Positions 23,001 through 34,907 of a stretch of 64,000 nucleotides of DNA are shown here, one piece after another. The stretch lies in contig JANBPT010000044.1 in NCBI GenBank assembly GCA_027575765.1, positions 1 to 64,000 on the forward strand, given 5' to 3'. Numbering within the stretch: the first letter of the stretch is position 1; every line of letters starts with the position of its first letter. Both the position numbers and the translations under genes were made by a program. The DNA comes from Tieghemiomyces parasiticus (taxonomy: Eukaryota; Kickxellomycota; Dimargaritomycetes; Dimargaritales; Dimargaritaceae). The notes beneath the pieces were generated by a model. It did not search any database. It was not told where the DNA came from and saw nothing but the letters and a program-made list of their open reading frames with translations.

Positions 23001-26000
23001 ATGGATTCCTTCGTTAGAGGTCTGCCGGGTGAAGGGTCTCGAGAAGCCCACCAAGTCATATATTTGCTGGTGATATCGGGATGAAAGCAGAGAAAAACAG
23101 TCTTACCTCTTGTAGTTTGGGCTATCGCTCATTTTGCCGACTATACTCCGTGTGTCGGCCGCCCTGACCACCCTACATTTTTTATCCGGTCGATAACACC
23201 CTACACCTACTGACGCTAGCCTTTCACAAGTCAATACCCTCCCTTACTCCCGCACACCCATCCACTCATGCCTATATACACACACACACACATACACACA
23301 CACACGCGCGCGCGCGTGCACAGTGGCCTTACAATGGGGTTAAAGAGACATGTCCTGCCCAGGCCCCTCCTCCACCTAAACCCCACCACAACCACTGTTA
23401 ACCAGGGCAGGTGAGGCTATGGACGGTTGTGAAGGGAGAAGGAAATGGAAGGGAAATACGGCCAACTGTTTAGTGTATTGAGCTGGATCGTCCGTAGATT
23501 GGAAATGGCGATGGCACTGACATCTCATCCCTCCGCAGCCTTCCCTCATTTCGACGCCCACCCTGCGCGATTTTCTTGGACCCCCCCTCTCGACCCCATC
23601 ACCGTCACCACCCTCTTTTGCTTATGGTCAATCCCCCATCTTTCCTACCCTAACCCGTCCACCTGTTGGAGGGTTTGTTTTTTATTTAAATAGACCGGTC
23701 CAGCGCCCTTCCGAGTGGCAACGAACCCAACAAAACTCTGGAGTTGCCCTCCCTTCTCCTTCCCTAGCCACCCTCGCTCCACCTTGCACGTATTTGTGTA
23801 GCCAAACACATTAATCACCTCCGTTCCCCTGACTGCCGTACAAGTTAACCCTCTAGGCCCATTTTTCCTTGCACTCTATTGCTTGCAATATTTTACTCTC
23901 GTTTACCCCTTCCATCATCTACTCAATATCTTGCCGGACATACTGCACCTTGGCCATGTATTGACCAATATTCGCCTAGCCGTGGATATCCTCTTTAAAC
24001 CGCTAGACAACTTGCATCGTAGAGACCCCGCTCTTCCCTAGTCACATCGAAACGTGTGTGCGCACACTTTCGCCTCGACCTACATCTTTAATTTTAACGA
24101 ACCACCTGGGCTGCTTATCGATTTGGTTACCACCCCTCACCTGGCCACGTTTTATAAGCCATCCACACTCTCGGAGCCAACCTAACCGTTGTCTTATCTC
24201 TCCCCACATTGTACAGGCCCACCATACATAATCTGCCCTTCCCTACCACCCCCAGTACCGGTGTCCACCATATCCTCTCCCGCCTCCAGCAACCCGGTTG
24301 GACTTCGTTAAGGTAAGAACTACAACCCCCTCCCCAGATACTGTATACCCGGTCGGGGTACGGGCCCGCTTGTTTAGTCCGACGTTATGTTTGCCGTCTT
24401 TCCTTGGCTGCCTTTCGCGTGGCAAGCCTTTTTGCGAAAATCTAGTGCGCTGGCTTGACCAGGGGTCCCCTCTCCTCTCTGCTTTTTGTATGTCTCTTTG
24501 TATCCGGCGCTCACTTCCGGGGGGGGGTCGTCTTTGTAGGCCTTGGCCTGCTAGACATCGCTCCCGCCTGTGAACCTCCCCACGTCTTCCACTCGACCGC
24601 CATGTGTTTTCTACTCAACATCGGCCTTAACCTCCCTGTCAGCTCGTTTCCCTTGGGATGTATAAACGCGGGAGGGGCGAGCGCAGGAGGGGGGAGGACT
24701 ACATTGCGTGGGTGGGGGGGGACAAGAGGCAATGTATTCTACTCGTTGGCTCGCTTGGCGCCCTGACGTTGCACCGGCCTCCCCGTTTCCTCCGGGTTCA
24801 TAAAAGAGCCAAAGAGGGGATGGCCACTCCCTCGTCAGGCCGTGTAACGCCCGGCAGTGGCCAGCGTGGTTGCGCAAACGGCGACTTCTCAGAGGTGCAG
24901 TTCAGCCCCGCAACGGTTGGCAGGGCTGCCTACGGCCCGGTGACTCCAGGTCGCGGCCGGCGGAGTGCGTTCTACGCAGGCCTGTGGAGGGGGGGGGCTG
25001 ACGTTGGCTATCCAGGCCGGTGGCGAAGACGCAGTCGGCCCTTGCTCTTCGTTCAGACCCTGGTTTCTAGACTCCGACGCAACACACACTCAGATAATTC
25101 GTTGACTAACGGTTATTTTTACTACTCCGATCGTTTGTAATACTGCACCCATCACCCTACATCGCCGTCCACTCACCAACTGCCGTCACCAACCACTGTG
25201 TACCCGACCCCATTCCCCCCTCTTTCTTTGCTCGACCGTCCGCCCACCAGTCTTTACTTATACCTCCCATTTCCTTACCTGTCCCCTTCAATCCACGTCC
25301 CTGTTCGCCCACCCCGGATTCCGCTACCAGCCCTATACGACATATATAGGACTACGCACCCGCCCTCCCCGCTTGGCCTCACCTCCGCCTCCCATCACCA
25401 CACTCTTTATTGCCGCTGGCTAACCATTGCCATTTTCTGTATTTAGTTCAATTTGGTATTCATTTGCCCCACACTTCTGCACCTGTACTGGGTACGTCTA
25501 CTTCATCGTATTTCGGGGTCTTTTATTGCGGGATTCTCGCCTGTTACTACGTTGATCGCACGACCAGTTCCCTTCAATTTCATCTGCGTTGCACCCCCCT
25601 TGTTGATTCCCACGAAATCCCTTCGCTCAGTCGAACGGCCTGTTTGTATACATCACCATTCTTCCTCCGATTCAAGCACTCATTTTCATTAACTTGTTCG
25701 TCGCCCTCGCTACGCTGCTCGCTGTCACTGTCGAAGCCCCATCGTCCCGCCATCATTTAGAAGCGACCTTCACAGCCCCTCCCCTCCTATTTGGGAACAC
25801 TGCTTCACCAAATATTCCCGAAACCGGCCACCCTGCACTAGTAGCCTCGCAACTACTGTCTACTGCACCCAAGTTTTCCTTGTCAATCTTGTATACCGGT
25901 TTCTCTCTCCATCTACCAACCATCGCTTTACGGGTCAATCCCGCCCAACTTGACCACTTCCCCTCCCTCGTTTATCCGCTCCTCGCACATTTGTTGTGAC

Positions 26001-27886
26001 AAGTGCTATATCGGAATATTGTCGTCTACATCGTCCTGCACCGCCTTGCATTTTCCCGAGCAGAAAGCGCAGCCCGGCTTCGGTGTGTTTCCTCGCCGCT
26101 TTTTCCGGCACGTCCGCTCCTTGTTTATATCCGCTTTACACCCGCTGTGCAGCGAATCCATACCCAACTGTTTCTGCCACCCTGGTATAATATCCACAAC
26201 TGCAGCTAGGCATCCCGCGACCACGCAATTAATTCCCTACCGGTGGGTGCACACAGTAAAGGTAAGCACATTGACCACGTCAGGTTTGCCCAGGCTTGCC
26301 AAATTCGGGCATCGGCATTCGCCCCCATAACTTTCGCCGGAACATCGCCCAGCCTTTTGTAGGCACACGGACGCACGTACACATTGGGCGGCTGCTACCC
26401 ACGACCCGCAGCCGCCACTGCAGTACTCCCTCCCCCGCTCTTCTACCCATCCCTTACTCCCTACGGCGCTCTGTTTTGTATTGGCCGTGGCAATGTAGCC
26501 TCGCCGGTTCGTTTTTTTTGTTTCCTCTTTGACAGCGCCCTGTTGGCTCTTCACCCCGTTCTCGTTTGCTCGCCGGGCTCTCGGCGTGGGCCACTGTGGT
26601 TCATGCACGGGGCCACGGTGGTGGCGGTCGTCTGGGCCGCCAACTGCCGTGCCAGCACCGTATCCCATGCCATCTGGGACCCGTACCTCTTCCCCTCCGT
26701 ATACGCTTCTTCCGCAGGATTATTTGCACTTTCACTTCGTTTTTTCCGCCAACACGCCACCACTTCTGCACTGGGGAGGGAGGGGGCAGGTCCTCACCTT
26801 CCCAAACACCTTGCAGCCTAGCGCAGTCGGCCTTCATTGTCGGCAGGGATCTTCCGGTGCATATTTGTTTGGAGGTGTAATGTGGTAACCGCTGCAGTCC
26901 GCCGGCAAGATGGGGTCGGTGGCCACGCCCCGGTCGCCGTGGGTGATATCCACATTACGCTCTCATCGACCGACCTTGCATGCGGCACAGTTGCTAACGT
27001 ATCCGCATCCACTACGCTCTTTTGTCAACGCATCACCTCCTCCCCCTCCTTCGCTACCCATTCCTTATTACGCACTCGCCTTCCGGTGTCCGCCTACACC
27101 GACCGCAACCCCTCTCTCCTGCATCACCACCTGGCCGGCCAACATGTTGTCGCGACCCTCGTCTACCTTGATCGACTCCGTGTTCTCCTCCATGGGCCTC
27201 GCTTGTCCAATCCCCTTTTGACCTCCGTCCGTCGGCACGTCTCCTTCGTTACCGTCGTGCCTTGACCATACTTCCTTGGCTGGTGCGGTATTGCTGACTC
27301 GTTTCTCTACGGCAACGGCCCCCTACTCCACTCTCGTCCGCGTATGAACACCCGCCGTTCCTACCTGACCGTCTTCCCAATGGCCATTTGTCACGTTGAT
27401 GACCTGCACACCACACTGGGCTCCCGACCCTCATCCTCCCCGGAACCCGCATCCGCAGGTCCACTTGCATTGTGGCTTCCAAATCGGTACACCCTTCCCT
27501 TTCCGTCGAATAGTGTGTCGCACAGTCCCTTGTCCGTCACCATCCCTTTAACCGCGACCTTCCCTACAAACTCCTCGACCGCTTCCGTACTTATAGCCAG
27601 CACCAGGCCCATCCCCGCCCGTTACTGGATTGGAAGTTCTCCTCCCCTCGTCGGCCCCCTTTGTTGGCCCGCCCGCACACACCACCCCGCTGCTGCGTAA
27701 CCTATATCCACAGGCACCCGTCCGCCCTTTGCTTGCCACCCCCTTCGCTCCACACCCGCACGCATACCTGCCCTGCCCCTATACCCTCCACGCGCTGCGG
27801 CACACCCGTCGTCCCCCACCTACCACCTGCTCGGTAGCCATTACAACCTTGGCCGTCCTACCCTCCCCCCTCGCACTTCACATTTT
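23001..27886 (+). promoter_or_regulatory. Long pyrimidine-rich leader upstream of the forkhead gene
   Basis: Across about 4.7 kb the + strand is dominated by C and T, with only short frames. In this window most plus-strand genes are preceded by a C/T-rich stretch of a few hundred bases, so this looks like the same kind of promoter or 5' leader region but several times longer. Introns in the 5' untranslated region cannot be excluded. No coding exon is supported. Confidence 0.45.
23273..23322. repeat. Alternating purine-pyrimidine tract (Z-DNA prone)
   Basis: Fifty bases alternate pyrimidine and purine without interruption: TATATA, then (CA)n broken by one TA, then (CG)n, then TGCACA. Such tracts, especially the CG part, favour left-handed DNA under negative supercoiling. 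It lies about 4.6 kb upstream of the forkhead start codon. Confidence 0.85.
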
Positions 27887-29707
27887 ATGCAGCATCCTGC
27901 CCCCTACCGGACCACACCGTCACCACCCACCCGTCCCGCGGTGACCTCCGCCCCCGGCTCACGCCCCGAGCCTCTACCAGCCATGAGCCACCCGTGTGAG
28001 CCCTTTCCGCGCAACACGCTGCCACCAATAAACGTCCCGGATCCACGAGCCCAGCGGCTCCGGACAACCCCCGCCCACCTGCATCCGTCCCAGTACAGTG
28101 CGCCTCTTCCCCCTCCCACCCTCCTATCCCACCCGCCGCACCACTCGCATGCGCACCACCACCACCATTACAGCCACGGGCAGCCCCACCCGTCGAGCCA
28201 CCACCCCGTCACGTCGTCGCCATTGCTGCCGACCGGTCCGTCGCCGATCCATGTGCACTACCGACCAGGGTACCATCGGTCACACCCGCACCCATATGTG
28301 AGTCCGCGGTTCAGCTACCGGCCGTACCCGCCCCCAGGCGGCCCGCCATTCCTGTCCCAGTCGTATCCGGGGCCCTCCCGGACGGTGGACGACGGGTCGG
28401 GATCTCCAGGGCCCTCAACTCGGGCCAGGCACATGAGTCCCTCTACCACGATGCTGCACCGCCGATCTTCGGCCTACCAGTCTGGGGCGGTGGGCGGCAC
28501 GGACTCGCACCAGCTGGGCGATACCTTTATCACTTTATCACCCGAGTCGGTGCGCAAGCCTACCCGCAAACGCCGCCGTCCGCCCGTGTCATACTCGGTC
28601 CTCATCGCCCAGGCGATACTCACCTCGAAAGACCGCCGCCTGACCCTCCGCGAGGTGTACCAGTGGGTCTCGGAGAACCACCCGTACTTGTCCAACAGCA
28701 GCGATAACGGCTGGCAGAACACCATTCGGCACAACCTGTCTCTCAACAAGTGTTTCGTTAAGGTTGCCCGCGCAGATAATGAGGTTACCTTTAATTCGGC
28801 CAAGGGGAAGGGCGGGTATTGGACCGTCAATCCCGATCTGATGGACTCGGCGGTGCGTGAGGGTCTCGACCGGGCCATGCGTGTTCCACTTCCGCAGCGC
28901 ACCGCCGCCGAAGCCCAGAAGGCCCACCAGCAACAACAACAGCAGATCCAGCGTGAGCAGCGCGAGACGACCCCCCTTAGCACCAGTGGCGGTCCGCTGA
29001 ACCCGGCCCCGGCTAACTTCGGCGCCACACCGCCACCGCTGCCACGATCTTTCACCCAATCCCCCTCCCGGCCCTTGGCCATCAACACCGGCGTGGGCAG
29101 TCCCTCCGACGCGTACCTTGCCCAGGCCTCATCATCCCTATCGCTCAGCGCCGGGCCTTCCGCTAAGGCCTCCCCACTCCCATCCTATGCCATGCTGGTG
29201 GACGGGTGTCCAATGGCTTCTACTTTATCAGTGGGTAGTGGCCAGCACCGTTATCAGCAGAACCAGCTACTGCCGCCGGTCGCTGCGCTCCAGCCTGCCG
29301 CCCTCCTCGACAGCGACAGCAGTGCCTACCACACTCCCATCCGGCCACATAGCCAGCCTCCCGCCAACTCCACTCCGCTAGTCTCCCCGATTAGCTCCCC
29401 TGGTGCCGCTAGTTACACCGGCGGGTCCCCCACGCGTGGCGCCACGGCCACCGCCACCGCCAACGCCTCCAGGATGTCGGACGCAATGACGGACTACACC
29501 ATGTCGCCGCGATTCGCCCCGACCGCTCCGGTAATGGATACTACGGTGCCCACGACGGTACCGATTGGATCGGCGCTCGGCTTAGCAGATACCCTGGCAC
29601 GTGCCCCCATCTCGGGCCCGCGCCGCCACCACCGTGGCGAAGGTGGTACACCTGACTCAGAGAGTTCGGATGTGTCGGTTCTTAAGATCCGCAATCTGCT
29701 TAACTAG
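27887..29707 (+). CDS. Forkhead transcription factor
   Basis: The single-exon frame of 606 residues has a forkhead (winged-helix) DNA-binding domain at about residues 228-322. It includes RRPPVSYSVLIAQAI, LTLREVYQWVSENHPYL, GWQNTIRHNLSLNKCFVKV (the recognition-helix signature) and GKGGYWTVNPD. The first 220 residues are rich in Pro, His and Ser, with a His run. A Gln run follows the domain at about 348-353. The rest is low-complexity Ser/Pro/Ala, ending in VSVLKIRNLLN. There is no forkhead-associated (FHA) domain, so it resembles the Hcm1/Sep1 type rather than yeast Fkh1/2. Expected role: nuclear regulator, possibly of cell-cycle or developmental genes (inference). The first ATG is used, and an alternative lies at 27,983. 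It follows an unusually long pyrimidine-rich leader and gene desert. Confidence 0.93.
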   Translation: MQHPAPYRTTPSPPTRPAVTSAPGSRPEPLPAMSHPCEPFPRNTLPPINVPDPRAQRLRTTPAHLHPSQYSAPLPPPTLLSHPPHHSHAHHHHHYSHGQPHPSSHHPVTSSPLLPTGPSPIHVHYRPGYHRSHPHPYVSPRFSYRPYPPPGGPPFLSQSYPGPSRTVDDGSGSPGPSTRARHMSPSTTMLHRRSSAYQSGAVGGTDSHQLGDTFITLSPESVRKPTRKRRRPPVSYSVLIAQAILTSKDRRLTLREVYQWVSENHPYLSNSSDNGWQNTIRHNLSLNKCFVKVARADNEVTFNSAKGKGGYWTVNPDLMDSAVREGLDRAMRVPLPQRTAAEAQKAHQQQQQQIQREQRETTPLSTSGGPLNPAPANFGATPPPLPRSFTQSPSRPLAINTGVGSPSDAYLAQASSSLSLSAGPSAKASPLPSYAMLVDGCPMASTLSVGSGQHRYQQNQLLPPVAALQPAALLDSDSSAYHTPIRPHSQPPANSTPLVSPISSPGAASYTGGSPTRGATATATANASRMSDAMTDYTMSPRFAPTAPVMDTTVPTTVPIGSALGLADTLARAPISGPRRHHRGEGGTPDSESSDVSVLKIRNLLN

Positions 29708-32090
29708 CTATGACAGGGGGGTTTCTTTGGGACTCTGTGCTAACGAAGTCTTTCCTCGGTCGATATCGTGACTTCGCATCCTGTGGACGGCAGTATTTCC
29801 CGTTACCACATTCTCTGTACTTTTACTACTCTCCTTCACCCCTTCCTCGCATGTCTCCGGTGCCTGTTGTCGGTCGATAGCCGTTCGTGCCGCTAAACCC
29901 TACTGCCTATACCCCCCTTTCCCATCCATCTGTTCGCACTCACCACGTCGATGTCTCTTCTTCTCTCGTTCTAACCTTGGAGCTCCCGCCAAGCCTCCCG
30001 TACACTCACCTTCTCTCTGCGCCCCGACTAGATTCCTTATGTCTATCCCTTTGTCTTTCGTTACAAACACCGCCATTACTACGCCCCTTACATAACCGCA
30101 CCTAATCTGTGCTCCAGCACCTCCCCCTCCCCCTCTCCCTCGCCCACCGGGTCCTCTTCATACTGTCTGCCGTTACAATATCACCATCCCCTTGCATATC
30201 TGACTCTTTCCGAGTCTACCCACTTTGCATACCTTATCATTTATGTCAGATCGCGCAGGGTGATGCTCCAATATACCGTTCATCCTCTCAGAGCATTATC
30301 TAGTAACTTAAAATTAGCTTTTGTCGAGTGTGAATTCGAGTGTGAAAAACCTGGATGCCCCATTTGTACACCCCTTCTGGACAGAACCTTCTCCCTGCTT
30401 AGTGTAGCCCCCTCCCAAATAGGGTCTCTCGGGTGTAACGTACGAGATGGTTACCTAAAGCACCAGTCCATATAGACAGAGAGTGATACGCAGGGGAGAG
30501 GGGGATTGGAGGATAGACCGTAAAACGAAATGATACAGTTCGGGTGGTTCCGCAATAAAGGACGAGTGAGATGATGTCGCCAATGGTGGTTCCCCGGTCT
30601 GGGCTGTCTCTACGAAACCAGCCAACCCCTTCACGATTGGGAATGGTAGGGGTGGTGGTGAACCTTTCAAAGTACGTGCAACGTGAGCTAGGGGAGGGAG
30701 TTATTATGTTCTGAATCGCTTCGAGAGAATATTAAATCACCTCTGCAGTCCTATTTTTCTTTTCTTAACGCATCCCTGTATAGAATCTAACGGTGGAAGC
30801 ATGCATAGCTTGGGGCACCACCTACAGCACCGTTGTCTTTCTACATGTCGTTATAATCGTTTTTTACAGACTATACAGTTCTAATTCTAGGCAAATCTGC
30901 ATTCCCGCGGTCATCGTAGTAGTCTTTATATCACACACACACCCATATAATTTTTATACACGCTCTTCTTACTCCCTGAAATCAGCAGTGTCAGTTGAAA
31001 GGGTGTTTCCCAGGTTTTGGGAAGTGAGTAAGAGCCCTCAAAAAAAAGACGGATGGTATTTTGTTGAGAGTAGGCCAGTTTTTAGGCAGTGGCGGGGGTA
31101 GGGGAGGCGGTTTCAGAAAAGGAGAGGAAGAGGAAGAGGAGGGGATGGCGAGAAGATGTTTCAGCTGGCATCGACCAGCACATTATAAACTTTATTACGG
31201 AGGGCCCACCACCCCCGCCGCCTAAGGAATGCGGAGGAAGAGAACTCAGGTTTCAAAGTTGTTTGGAGCCTATAAACCCAGGCAGTACTCTTGGTTCCGG
31301 ATTATTCGACTCAGAAAGGCAAGTGAGAGACTCACGTCAGTAGGATACACGGGGGGTGGTAGAGGCTAGTTTAATGTGGCAGGGCATAGTTCATACATTG
31401 AGAATTAAGGCGCGTCGCTCACCATGGATTGTACATTGAAGGGCTGTCAACCGGATGAGTAGTATACTCTTGATGCGATCCAGCGAAACCTACTTGGCCG
31501 TGCATATAATAATTGCGCCTAGCCTAGCCTGGCCATGACCTCTAGGTATGCGATTAGGGCCATTCCGACTCGGTTAGAGTACAAGGTGAGCGATGTGACT
31601 AATCGAAAATCAATCAGATGTTATTGACCCGATTACCCGGGAAGCCGATCGGGCAAGTCCAGTTCCGATCGCTTGTGCGTATGGTGTTATTTTTTCGAGC
31701 GAGGCTAACTTGTCCAATCTGTGCAATTATAGAGAGGGAGGAAGGTGATGGGGCGACAGAACCGCCTTATCTATTGTGACTCCAACGCGAATATTTCTGT
31801 ATATAAGACCGAGAACTTCCCAAACACGTCGGAGGTCTAGTATCGACAGAGGAAAGCAACCACCCCAAAGAGTCAGACCCGAACAGCCGGAACCCCTTAT
31901 GCCCCCCTGTACCTTTACCCTCTGACTTGCAACGAATCTCGTGGTGGACTCTGGGCGTTACTCTTGTCACTCATCGACGTACGAAACTTGAACCTCTCTT
32001 TCAAATTATCTATCAGTGAATTTTTTCCCAGGTCTTGGAGCTTCGAGAGACCAATGGTTTAGAACCTCGGATTTATCAGAATTCCCCCCC
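29708..32090. other. No gene seen between the two transcription-factor genes (left part)
   Basis: The first 600 bases are C/T-rich and probably include the 3' untranslated region of the forkhead gene. An AATAAA occurs at about 30,554. From about 30,480 on, the + strand turns purine-rich in patches (30,490-30,700 and 31,080-31,150). This could mark a minus-strand promoter side, but no minus-strand coding frame is supported. Confidence 0.5.
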
Positions 32091-32110
32091 CCCCTCTCTC
32101 TCTCTCTCTC
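32084..32110. repeat. C-run plus TC microsatellite
   Basis: A run of about eleven C is followed directly by about eight TC units. It is a pure polypyrimidine mirror-type tract, prone to slippage and possibly to triplex formation. Confidence 0.85.
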
Positions 32111-33248
32111 CGCCATGGCCGGGAGCAGATGAGAGGTGAGAGGGTGACTCGATCGACCACAGAGAGATCTGCATTCTCGGTATCACCAGGCCACTTCCAG
32201 TACAGGTCACCCTATGCAGCGGTGCGTAATGGGTAGCTTGTAAAACCGAGCCAACTATTAGAATGGGACAGGGATATAGGGGAGAGATATAACCCTTGTC
32301 TTGCCGAGGAAAGGGGAAGTAGGGGGGTGGGGATCGTGTGGTCTCATGCGTGGGCTGAACAAGTGGTGGTTCGGTCCTATCCGGTTGGGAAAGCCGAGAA
32401 GGGGGTGAGTGCAGTGATCGCGGGCGTAAGGTTTCAGGTGGCTTAAGTGAGATCTATAAATGTCCGGAGGCTCGGCCTACCTCCCGGTTACCAATCCCTT
32501 GGATACCACCAGGGAACTATAGTCTCTCTCCCTCCTTCCCTTGCACCGCTCCTCCTTCCTGTCTATTTCCTAATTTTCCGCTGTTGTTTTTTTGCTTTGT
32601 TTCGACCGTGTTCCGCTCGACCTGGCCTACCCACCTCCATTATCAGGGGTCTTTTAGTGAGCTTCTATTAGATCCTACTTGTCCTATTCGGCGTTCTTGT
32701 TTGGCATTTCCACGGCGTTGTCTGCGACACGTCACGCGTTCAAGTTTTTTGTGGCATCTCCCTTCAAAAGGTCAGTATCTCTTCTAACCTAATAGGCGGC
32801 CCTCCCCTCGCCGGCTCCCTAGCCCTCTATTTTTTATGATTATAGTAAACCCAGTTTTCACCCGCTACCTACACTTTGCATAACGCCGCACACCCTAAAG
32901 GGTTTCAGTTGACTAACCCGCCGCCGCTCCACCCCTGCCTCTCATCATCACCGTTTTACTTTGGCAAAACCCCAAACTACGCCTCATCCCTCGTTTCATC
33001 TTCACCCATTTTCAGCGCCAGTCGATCTGGCCCTCGCCCCCTGCCTTACGACCTACCCACGTTTTGTGACTTCCTTTTGTCTGTTTGTGTGTAATATTTT
33101 GGTTAATTGCCCAGATGTGCACCCCTCGCGCCACCACCACTTTGCACTCACCAACCAATCCTTATCGCCTAGCCCCAAACGATACTACCTAGCTCGTTTG
33201 GCTACTTGATATTTTTTTTGATTATAATTATCTATCCTTTTCTGCGTA
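32111..33248 (+). promoter_or_regulatory. Upstream region of the C2H2 gene
   Basis: From about 32,450 to the ATG at 33,249 the + strand is C/T-rich, like the leaders of other plus-strand genes here. An AT-rich stretch (about 33,208-33,240) lies immediately before the start codon. No coding exon is supported. Confidence 0.4.
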
Positions 33249-34907
33249 ATGGAAAGTGCCATTGCGGTTAACCCACCGGGAACGGGCACGCCGCTGATCA
33301 GCACAGACCCGACCGTCCTGTCCACGGAAGCACTACTCCTGGGTGTTGGCCCGCGCAGCGTCAGCCACACCAGCACCAGCACCAACACCAGTAGTAGTCA
33401 CCACCTGGCGCGGCCCCGGAGCCATGGTGGCCAAAGCAGCGGCAGTAGTGCCCAGACTCCGGCTTCCCTAGACTTTACACGGTTGTCCCCCAGTAGCCTC
33501 GACGTGTCCAACCTCGACCTGGCTGCCCAGCTCGCCGCCACCGAGATGCACATCTCCCAATCTTTGCTCAATGACAGCCAGCTAGGAGGAACCAACGGGA
33601 ATGCCGAGACTATGTCCGAGTTGGCCGCTCAGGCATATGATTGGAACATGGCGGCGGCGGCTGTCGCTGCGGCGACCGCCCAGGGTTGTGCTAGCAGTGG
33701 CGGGGGAAACTTCGCCCCTTCGGCGACGCTCTCGGATCTCGGCATGGATACCTCGGCGGGCCACGGGGCTAAGAATGACGGGGCAGTGAACCCGCTCGGT
33801 GTCATGTACACTGGGTCCGATCCGATGCTCCTCAGTGCGGACTTGAACGCTGAAGCGCGGTCGATGTTGGGAGTGGATCCTTCTTCCACCTCTGCTGCGA
33901 CCCCCTCATCGGCGGCGACGGCAGCGAGTGAGGCGGCGGTTGCCGCCGCCGCCGCCGCGGCCATGAACGCCGGGTTCATTGGCGTGTCCCAAGACTCCGC
34001 GGGTGTCCCGCCGGCCATGGCATCCATCACTCCGCGTAACCCGACGATCCCAGGTGACCCACGTAGTGGTGGGGCCTTCGTTCCAATCCCCACCCGTGAC
34101 CGCTCCTTTCCGGACGTGTTTTCCACAACCCCGCAGGGCCAACTACCTGCTGCCGTCGCTGCCGCCGCCGCTCATCAGCGTCCACCACAGGGCTCTGACC
34201 TGTGGCCTAACGGTCAACCGCAGTCATCGAACGGGCTCCATCAGAATCTATTTACCTCGACCGACCCGGCCACCGCCGCCGCCCTGGTTGCTGGATTCCC
34301 CGATCTTTCCACTTTCACTTTGGGTAACCCATCCCTATCCTTTCCGACGGCGGGAGCCGCCAGTGCCCACGGAAATGGGGGTATGTCGTTCCTCACTGGT
34401 CAACAACCTCCGCATGGCCACCGCCTCTCATCCGGATCGGCCGACTTCCTTGGTAGCGGCGGTTCGGGCATGAACCCCACGACCACCCTCCCGCCGCCTC
34501 CGGGGATAATGCCGACGACGATGTTGGTCGACCCCCGCGGCCCACCGGTTCTGGCTTCGGCACACCCACCCGCCGGTACCGGTCGTCGGGGTCGCAAGGC
34601 CACCTCGACGGGCGAGATACGTCGGTGTCCACATCCAGGCTGTGAAAAAACCTTTGCACGGCTCTATAACCTTCGATCTCACCTCCGGAGTCACGCCAGT
34701 ATCCGTCCGTTCGCTTGCACCATGTGTCCACGGAGCTTTAGTCGCAAACACGACCTGCAGCGGCATATTCGGGTCCATACGGGGGCAAAGCCGTACCGTT
34801 GCAAGGCATGTGATAAGGGCTTCGCCCGCACCGATGCCCTGAAGCGCCACTTGCGGATCGAGGAGCCCTGCCGACTCATCGTGGAGGGTAAAGTCGCCGC
34901 CAATTAA
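33249..34907 (+). CDS. C2H2 zinc-finger transcription factor
   Basis: The single-exon frame of 552 residues has three zinc fingers at the C terminus. Finger 1 (about 460-482) is CPHPGCEKTF...LRSHLRSH and finger 2 (about 490-510) is CTMCPRSF...LQRHIRVH. Finger 3 (about 518-541) is CKACDKGF...LKRHLRIEEPC, whose last ligand is Cys rather than His. The linkers are close to the TGEKP type (HTGAKPY). The first 450 residues are Ser/Thr/Ala/Gly-rich, with an Ala-run at about 225-240, and probably serve as an activation or interaction region. The arrangement recalls fungal regulators such as Crz1 or Azf1, but I cannot assign orthology. The stop is followed by AATAAA at 35,026-35,031. Confidence 0.92.
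   Translation: MESAIAVNPPGTGTPLISTDPTVLSTEALLLGVGPRSVSHTSTSTNTSSSHHLARPRSHGGQSSGSSAQTPASLDFTRLSPSSLDVSNLDLAAQLAATEMHISQSLLNDSQLGGTNGNAETMSELAAQAYDWNMAAAAVAAATAQGCASSGGGNFAPSATLSDLGMDTSAGHGAKNDGAVNPLGVMYTGSDPMLLSADLNAEARSMLGVDPSSTSAATPSSAATAASEAAVAAAAAAAMNAGFIGVSQDSAGVPPAMASITPRNPTIPGDPRSGGAFVPIPTRDRSFPDVFSTTPQGQLPAAVAAAAAHQRPPQGSDLWPNGQPQSSNGLHQNLFTSTDPATAAALVAGFPDLSTFTLGNPSLSFPTAGAASAHGNGGMSFLTGQQPPHGHRLSSGSADFLGSGGSGMNPTTTLPPPPGIMPTTMLVDPRGPPVLASAHPPAGTGRRGRKATSTGEIRRCPHPGCEKTFARLYNLRSHLRSHASIRPFACTMCPRSFSRKHDLQRHIRVHTGAKPYRCKACDKGFARTDALKRHLRIEEPCRLIVEGKVAAN

Noticed and set aside
24658..25140. 160-codon + strand frame in the forkhead leader
   Set aside because: No recognisable domain. 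It overlaps similar-sized frames in other phases and on the other strand, and composition follows the local G/C bias. It looks like chance.
26384..26888. Overlapping 145-, 119- and 104-codon + strand frames
   Set aside because: Three phases are open at once because the DNA is C-rich and stop codons are rare. No family similarity or start context supports any of them.
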